DNA from: Holothuria scabra | Taxonomy: Eukaryota > Echinodermata > Holothuroidea > Aspidochirotida > Holothuriidae | Direction of reading: 5' to 3' | DNA length: 64,000 nucleotides | NCBI GenBank assembly: GCA_037179385.1 | Contig: CM074184.1 | Span: 16,510,001-16,574,000 of the forward strand | Shown: positions 51,401-60,400 of the stretch, piece after piece | Layout: each line of letters starts with the position of its first letter | Numbering within the stretch: position 1 is the stretch's first letter | Position numbers and translations under genes: made by a program | Notes under the pieces: generated by a model | What the model saw: the letters and a program-made list of their open reading frames with translations, nothing else | Database searches by the model: none | What the model was told of the DNA's origin: nothing

Positions 51401-54400
51401 AAAGGCACTTGTTACAGAAGTGAGAAACAGTCTTTCTAGTTTATCTCATAGGTACTCAGGGTGTCTTGCACAAGGGCACATTTGGTTAACCAGGCAGGAA
51501 TTTCAGAAGCAATAAACACAATTCTGATGCATTATGGGCAATAGTCTGGTATATCAGGGTGCACATGTACTGAAGAGGACCAATTAGACTTCCCCAATCT
51601 CAGCAGTAGACTTTAACAAGTCTTGTACTGAAGAGAAAAACAACATGCATTTCAATTGGCATTTGTGCCATGTAGTTGGGGCAGAGAATGGATTTCCCAC
51701 TCCCACAGAGGCTGGGAATTATTTCTAGGACCAATTTCCCCTTATAGGCTGGAGGTTGTTGAATATGCCTACAGTGTAAGCTGCTTGTCATAACATGTGG
51801 CTAAAGAGAAGGACTTGCACTGTCACTGAATGGCATGTAAAATCAAACTTGAACTTGTGCCATATTTTAAACCGGAGTAACCTTTACCTTTTTTATGTTA
51901 TTGATGCTACATAACACATTTGTTTTGATGTGTGTTTAAACCTCATCTAACTAATTTTAGGACACATTTCTGACAAAGTAGCAACAATATGTAACATTAT
52001 GAAGTTTAATATAACAGTGCAACAGTGGCTCCTTCCTTTCAAAGACAAAATTGAAAGCTTCTCTAAGGTTCTTTAAGGTGTGTCAAATCTTGGTAGAATC
52101 ACTTGGAAAGTTTAAGGGCATGTTCTGTTATGTTTGGAAGAATTTTCAGGGTGTAGAATGGGTTGGGGTTACATTTGAATTCATATGAATGGGAAGAATT
52201 TTGGTTGCCTTAACTAAAGGTTTTATATGCCTAATATTTTATGAGTGTAGTTGTCAGGCATTTGCACATTCAACCTGATTTACTCCTTCCTATCTCTAAG
52301 CACAAGACTAGGATGTAGGATAACATGTATGTTTACAGGAAGGAGATATTAACAGGTATGTCCTGTATCATGGAGCGGAGATGATAAGCGTATGACTGCA
52401 GTGATAATTTTTCACTTATATATAATTTTTCATTTATATTGAAAAGTAGAGACACTCAGTGTTCTCTTAAGACTTAACATGATAGAATTCTCTATGCCAG
52501 GAATAGCCTGGTTGATGAGCCAGGAATAGCCTGGTTGATGAGCCAGAAATTGCCTGGTTGATGAGCCAGGAATAGCCTGGTTGATGAGTCAGGGTTAGCC
52601 CGGATGATGAGCCAGGAACAGCGTGGTTGGTGAGTGAGGAATACTCTGGTTGATGAGCCAGGAAAAGCAAGGTTGATTAGCCAGGAGTAGCATTTTTTGT
52701 AAATGGGCAAATTGAGTTGTTAATGACTTTAAAGAACAATTTGTTACATTTTTGATAGATGGGAATATTGATAATCACCTTGTTATCAAACATATTTTTT
52801 TCTGTCCTTCACAGATTTCGTAGACATGTTCAGCGATTGCTGGCACACAAGTGGTTCGACTACACCATTCTTATCATCATTTTTGCCAACTGTGTAACAC
52901 TTGCCATGGAACGTCCAAGTATACCAGAACATTCATTGGTGAGTTATTTGAGATCAGAAATTGCAAGCTATGATGTGAGGTAACACTCTAGTTATATAAT
53001 GCTAATCACTTTTATCCTCACTGGGTGTATTTATCATGGGTAACTGAGGTTCTAATGATTGTTTTTAGTAGTCAACCAGCCAGAGAAGCTAGCTGACTTA
53101 TCAACAACATTCCCCTTGACTGGAAAGCTGGATGACCTACCAATACTTAACCAACCCTCTAGGTTAGGGAGGCCAGCTGACTTACCCACCTTCACCTTCC
53201 TCCACCCTCAAGATGGCTACCAACACCCCATTCACCCTTCAAAACTCTTTTATTCCTACCTGGAATATTTGGTACTCACCATTTGATCTGTTGAGAATCT
53301 AACATTGTCAATTTTTTCTTTTTCTTTTTTTTTTTTACAGGAGAGGATATTTCTTACTGTTTCCAATTACTGTTTTACAGTAATTTTCACCGTTGAAATG
53401 GCTATTAAAGTTATTGCTAAAGGTTTTATCTTTGGCAAGCATGCTTATATAAACAGCGGCTGGAATGTTATGGACGGATGTTTAGTTCTGGTGTCATGGA
53501 TTGACATAATTTTTACCCTTTTCACTAAAGCTAGTCCAGAAATATTTGGTATTTTAAGAGTTTTCAGGTTACTACGAACACTAAGGCCTCTAAGGTATGT
53601 ACATATAGTTTACAAGGTTTTTTATTTGACTAAAATCATAAACCTGACTTTCAGTAATGTACTATTCTTTCAGCTTTCATACTATCTTGAACAATTCAAC
53701 ATTTGTAGTGTTAGAATTCTGTTTGCATTTTCCCAATGCAGTGGATCAAACTTTTGATCCATATTGCATTTGTAATTTAATTAGATTTAAAGGAGGGGGG
53801 TGCTTTTCTATATTGTCTTGTAAAAATGACAACAAACCTGTTTATGTGAAATTGTTGACATTTTTTTTTTTGCTTGTTTTCATACCTTTTAAAAAAATCT
53901 TGATCTAAAACAATATTTTGTATTTTTTACTTCCTTCACCCTGCAGAGTTATAAGTAGAGCACCTGGTTTAAAACTAGTGGTTCAGACGTTGCTGTCTTC
54001 CCTCCGTCCTATTGGCAATATCGTTATCATCTGTTGTACCTTTTTTATCATTTTTGGGATCCTAGGAATTCAGGTCAGTCTGGAAACTATCAAAACATTG
54101 TATCCATTGAATTTCCAAACCTCTTAAGTTTCTTCCACATACCAGTGACAAGTGGTCAAACTTGGACAATCCCCATATCCTACATACAAATAACTGTTTT
54201 ATGAGCAAATACTCTACAGCCCATAGATTTCAAAAAGTCATGACCAGACACTTTTTCAAAAATTTTTTCAAAATTTTAACTTTTTTCTTAACTATTGGAT
54301 ATAAAACTAAATCATGTTAATCACAAACTTTTTAATGTGGTAATACCCTTAAATTTTTTTCACCAATCTATCAATATTAACTCAATATGTTGCTTTACAT

Positions 54401-57400
54401 AAATTAGCTGTTTAAATATATGTGTGCCATATTCATGTCTCACAGATTTTTGGTAGTCACAAGAAATTTATATCTACCCTTTAGTAGGTTTTTATTAAAT
54501 GGTCAAGAAACTCCCCCTGTATGACAAACAGGAACAGTGTTTTGTTGTGTTTAGCTTTGCATGTAAAATGTCAGGTGGAAAAGATACATAATTTATAAAG
54601 CTCTTGTAAAATAACTGTGCTCAAAGATGAACTTTTATAATCAATATTTAATCAAGTTTACATAAAACACATGGTTTGGTTGGTGTGCACTTTACACGTT
54701 GCTGTAATAGAAAAGTGTTACTGTAAGTACACAGCTTTGTGAATTTGTGACCACCATTCAGATTAAGCTGTTCATTCAGAATAATTTTAAACATTGGCCA
54801 AACAACCTGGTACAATGCATATGGGTGTCAATGTACTAGGTAAAAAACTTTTTGCTACCAGGTCATTTTAGTGACAATGGTGTTTGCCCCCTGTGGGTAG
54901 GGCTTGTAGAATATGCCAGCGCTATTTTCTGCCAGTTGTAAGAGGTGACTAAAGGGGAACCAAATTTGAACTTAACCATGCTTGGAATTAGATTTGAATG
55001 TTGAACTATTTTATTGAGTTGACTTACACTGTATAACACATTCTTGCTGGTGTGTGTTTAAATATCATTTATTAACTAACAACAACAGTGTTCACTTGTT
55101 AGGTCATAATTTATGTTAAGACAGTTTTAATGTAGTGTATAACAACTGAGAAAGCTGATTTTTTGCTGTCTGTTCTTTTTTTTAATTTTTTTGGTTCTGT
55201 AGATGACTATAATGACTGTGCATTCTATTGTAGCAACAGTAGTAATCTTCTTTGTTTATTTTCTTGTGCAGCTTTTTAAGGGAAAATTCTATTACTGCAC
55301 TGGTCCAAATACCAATAAAGTTAAGAACAGAACTCAGTGTGATAACCTACCACAGGCAGACTGGGTAAACCAGCAGTATAACTTTGACAATTTGGGTCAG
55401 GTAAGGAGGATTGTCAAAAACACCTATTTTGTGTGTAAGAGAGACTGTTGAACTTAAGGCTGTGACAAGATAGCAACTCCATGCGAGAAAATTCATTCCC
55501 TTGCATAATGGGCAGTATATAAGTAAATTGACAAAAATTACAAAAAGAAACAATAAATGAAAGCAGGTGTTTAGCCAGGATTGTTTAATGGAGGGGGGAG
55601 GGGGGGTTAGGGGCAGGAAATGAGGGAAAAGTCTAAAGATAGAGAGTAAAAAACAGCAATTTTAGGTGTTTTTGCATTGCAAGGTTGGATCATGGGGGGT
55701 TCTAACCCCCAACCGCCCCTAAAAGTATCTTACAGATAACATGGCAAAGTCAGTGGAGGAGTAAACTTATTGTTAAAAAAAGCATTATGGCACATGGGAT
55801 GAAGAAGGAGGTGTCTTCTCTGTTTGTTTTGAAACAAGAGAGTCTAAACCCACCAAAGCCACACTTTATTTGATTTTTATGAATCACATTATACAGAGGA
55901 TGGCTCAAATCCTTCCCTAATAACATGTGGTGGAGGGGGGGTGCCTTCTGTCACAACGATGGTCCATTTATTGCCAATGAGATCTTGATATAATGTCAAA
56001 GCATCAGGCTTCGATAAATTCATTTTTTATTACTTGTCGATCGGGCTAGGGATTCCCCAAGTCTACTTGTCCGCATGAATATGCGCTGAGTCCATTTCTA
56101 ATTATCTCGTACTAGCCATTGAATTTCTATGTTAAGAAGAATATTGTGCTGCTTGCCGGGCGGGCTACAATATTGAGCAGTTCACTTGTCCGAGTCATTT
56201 TTTACTTGTCCTGGACGGTCGGGCGGGGGATTTGTCAAAGCCTGCAAAGCATGCATAGTGTTACTGAAAAAAGTAAGATAAAAGACTGATGGACCTATGA
56301 TTATTGGAAAGCTAGTCCTGCATTCCTGTCACATCTTTGAAAAAGATGCTTTATTTATCTTACCTTACATCACTTAGGGTTAAAAGGTTCCCTGTGAAGT
56401 ACTTTTGCCATAGGGAGCCTACCATTAGGGCTGTAGTTCCACACAGAAATGTGTCTGGCCAGGTGATTATTTATTGTTGAGAAGGGGTAATAAAGCCTAT
56501 GTAATGTATGCTCTTCCTGAGAATGTATATGGAAAGATTTATTGTGAAGCAGGCGTTACATGTGTATGAAGGAATTTCATATAGAGGAATCCGATAAGCC
56601 CTTTTTTTAGTGACTGTAGGCCGCCATTAGTGGGGTCCATCAACCTAAAATCATCTTTATTTATTGTTTACATGAATTTAAAACCCTCATATTTATTGAA
56701 ATTGGAGAATTCAACATACAAATTAGCGTACAACCATCCATGATAGAGGTAAACAAGTGAATAAAAAGATTCAAAGGTGAAGGACCCCAGTTATGGCCGA
56801 CTGAAATCAGACCATCACTTGCTATCCGGATTCGTGTATATATTAAGGTTGATCCCTATGAGTATGATTTGTTACATACGTAAGCTAAAAAAATTGATTA
56901 TTTAAAATGATTATCATTTGTAAACTCCCCACACTCATTGGTCCCGGTAAATGTGATCTGCAATTTATTTTGTGATGACATCACTATGCATGCCTGAACA
57001 TTACATCTATATCTCCTCTGTAAGTGTACCCAAGGTTATACCGTATGTTTGTAAAAGTAGATCAAAGCTGGATCTTTTCTGATTGAACAAGAAGGCAAAT
57101 GAAAAAATGTAAGAGGTATATAACAGTTTGCCTCGTTGATGCATAATTGTAACTGCCTCATTTTAGATATGGTTTGTGACACATTTGAAATTAACTTGCG
57201 ATGATGTGTTTTGTTCTTTTAAAGGCACTGATGGCGCTCTTCGTGTTGGCATCTAAAGATGGCTGGGTGGACATCATGTATCATGGTATTGATGCAGTGG
57301 ATGTGGATCAGCAGGTATAACCTTAAACTTTGGAGCTAAATATTGTGGACAGATTAAGTCACTGAAAAACATCTCTTTCTACTGTGTATTTGCAAATGAT

Positions 57401-60400
57401 ATTAAACACTTCTTTTATTTTGAGAAAATATCAAGGGAGGGTGGCTTTATAAGAGAGAGAGAGAAGAGGAGGACTGATTTGGTAGATAGGTCATCTATCC
57501 TAATTTTGGTCAGACAATCTCACTTTTTGTCCTTAACACCTTTAGAAAGATGATATTCTCTGGCTTTAACTGTTTGCAAAATTTCATTTCATTTATTTGT
57601 CCTTCATATCATCATACAAGTATACAAAAGTATAACATATATATTAATTTATTTCAATTAAGTATAGTTAACTTAGTCCACATTGAAGGAAGTAGGACAA
57701 AAAAAAACCTTCACATGCTAGCCAAAGTGATCTACTCCCTCACGAGACAAACAAACAAACACTTAATACGACAAAAATGACATCAAAGGCCTTCTTTATA
57801 GAAATAAAATTAAGGATGTATCCCACTTTTTGCAACAACTGAGGAGGACAAATATATTGCATGAGTTTCCCACCTTCACTATGCTGAACGCATAATCTAC
57901 TGGTACTTTCACCATGTCCTTATTCCGTACACATGCCATTAATTGCAGTGGTAAAAGTCAGTAGTATATGTGCCCTCCTCTACATTGTAGGGTTGCAGGT
58001 CTATTGTATCAAACGTTGCCCCAATTAATGATGTTTTTGATAATGGACAAATTCTTTAATTTTTTTCAGCCACAACGTGATCACAATGAATTCCTGATCC
58101 TGTATTTCATCTCATTCCTTCTCATCGTCGGTTTCTTCGTGCTAAACATGTTTGTTGGGGTTGTGGTGGAAAACTTTCACAAGTGTAGGGAGCAGCAGGC
58201 AGCAGAGGAGATGGCCAGAAGATTGGAAAAACGTCGCAAGAAAATTGAACTTGCAAAACAACGTAGGGAAAAATTGAGGCGCAAAATGCTCCAGAGGGGA
58301 GAAATAGACCAGTTTTTGGCAAATGGTTTGTTTGTCCATGTCGGAGTTGAATGTTTGTGGCGATAGCGTGGCCTTGGTAGCAAAGCAGTTCCTTCTAAAC
58401 TTGGTGAAATATGGAAATTATTGGTAGAAGTCATTTTGTTTTAATGATTTGGGATCTAGTTTGATGTGGCTCTGTTGACTTTGATCTAGATTTCTTCTTG
58501 TCTGTAGGACTCCCTGTCTCTAGTCAATTGCTTTGTTTTGATGTGGTGGCAGGCAAACAAAAACTCTGACTACTTCTATACAATCTTGTTCCTAGTTTCT
58601 TCCTTTCTTTTTTATGAAATCACTTTATTTTTATGCTTAAAATCTGTGAAAAGATTTTTCCCTGGACACAACTTTCAAGTATTTCATTCTCATTGTAAGT
58701 AGCTCTGCATGAAAAATGGAGACATCAAAGATTTGATGGAATTGAAATTTAAAACTAGAGATTCAAGTGGGGGTATATGGCTTCATATGACCTGTTGTAT
58801 CTGAAGAAAATAGTCCATACCCCTCTAGTTTTGGGTCATATTCCAGTCACCAAAGAATAATATGCTAGCTAAATGTTGGGCTCTCTGAAAAGTATCTCTG
58901 CCTGTTAGGTTTATTGCATGGAAAAAATCCCATGGAAAACCCCTGAAAAGACTTTATGTTGTGGAAAATAAAAACTTTTTTATGTTACAACAAAAGAATA
59001 AAAGGTTGAAGTATATTCCAATCATTACTATTATTTGCACCAGTGAAAGTCATGTTTTGAGGACTCACAACCAATTCCAATAATTTCTAATACAATTGAG
59101 ACATATATATTGCACCATTTCACATAACAAGACCTATAAAATGATTTTTTTTTTCCATAGGGAGGGATCACCCCCCTCCCCTGAGCCCTGGCCCTTATGT
59201 CCCTCTCCCCACAGCCCCCTCATGTGACAAATTCCTGGTTATGCATATGATCCAACTTAATATTGGGTATAATTAAAATCTCAGACGTTTACAATTAAAT
59301 CAAATGTTTCCTAATTTGTATTCACTTGTGTAGAGACTGTCCACTTTCTTGGCTTTCAGTAGTCAATGTCAAGATATATCTGATTAAAGTTTAAATGAGT
59401 TGCTTGTTTGATAACTCAGTTTGTTATTTAAGGTTGAAAATGTTTCAATTTCCCTTAGGCAGTATTGTGTTGACCTTGGTACTGGTGCTCAAGGGGCACA
59501 CTATGTAATTTGATTCATCAATGGTTAGTACACATTAAGACACTGGTTCACTGCATTCTGTGATATCTTTATCTTATCTTTGACAAACAATGTGTTTGTC
59601 AATTTTAATTTGTCAGATGGATTTTTGGAGAAGATAGTTGCTTTGGGGCAGGATTTTGACTTTATTTTCTTTTTTTGAAAAAGCAGTTTTGGAGTCCACC
59701 TATAAAGAAGGAAACATGGTATTGAGGTCAGAATTGATAGAGCATAGTTCCACCCCAAAAAAAGAAGTGGAATATGTGTTTTGGTGAAAAAGTTTCATGG
59801 ACTGTATATATTTCACATTTTGCCCCCCCTTTTTTTCCATCATGAGGCGAGGCCCCCCCCCTCATAGAGAAGCTGTTTGCTGAACCTTTTCTCTACCTAA
59901 GTCTTGCCAACAGCAAAAAAACTCAATTGCCAAAAGAAAAAAGGGGAAAAGAAAAAAAAAATCTTTGCCTTGGAATATTGGCAGAGCAAGCTTTTATTTT
60001 TGTCAGAAAGTAATGAAACCATCTATGCCTGTCATCTTGTCTATTTCTTCTCTTTGTGGGTAGCTGCATTTTGAAAATGTTTAAAGAATGTTATTGAGTT
60101 CAGTTTTGTAGGTATTTAATGCTAGATTCTTTGTTGTGTGAAAGATGTATTTAATGTTAGTTTTACTAATCAGGGGAATCAGAATTAACTTTCCTTTAAG
60201 TACCTTTTGAAAAATTTTCTTTGTCATTTTAGATTAATTTCACATAAAAATTTGGTATATTAAAATTGGAATTTGATGATAACAAATGCAAGATAAAGGT
60301 ATTTTAAGAATATTGAAATTTTTGAACACTATATTTCGTCTGGAGATTGTTCAAAACATGTTTTCACATGTTTACCAATCAGTCTTGTGGAAACAAGATG

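Noticed and set aside
52467..52710. Two minus-strand ORFs with repeated [12 protein letters not shown] peptide
   Set aside because: Products of the 23-bp minisatellite read in two frames; nothing else supports coding.
53657..53908. 83-codon ORF following the IIIS2-S4 exon
   Set aside because: Intron sequence between the donor at 53595 and the acceptor at 53946; no family similarity.
58122..58434. Three minus-strand ORFs over the IIIS6 exon
   Set aside because: Antisense shadows of a well-supported + strand exon.
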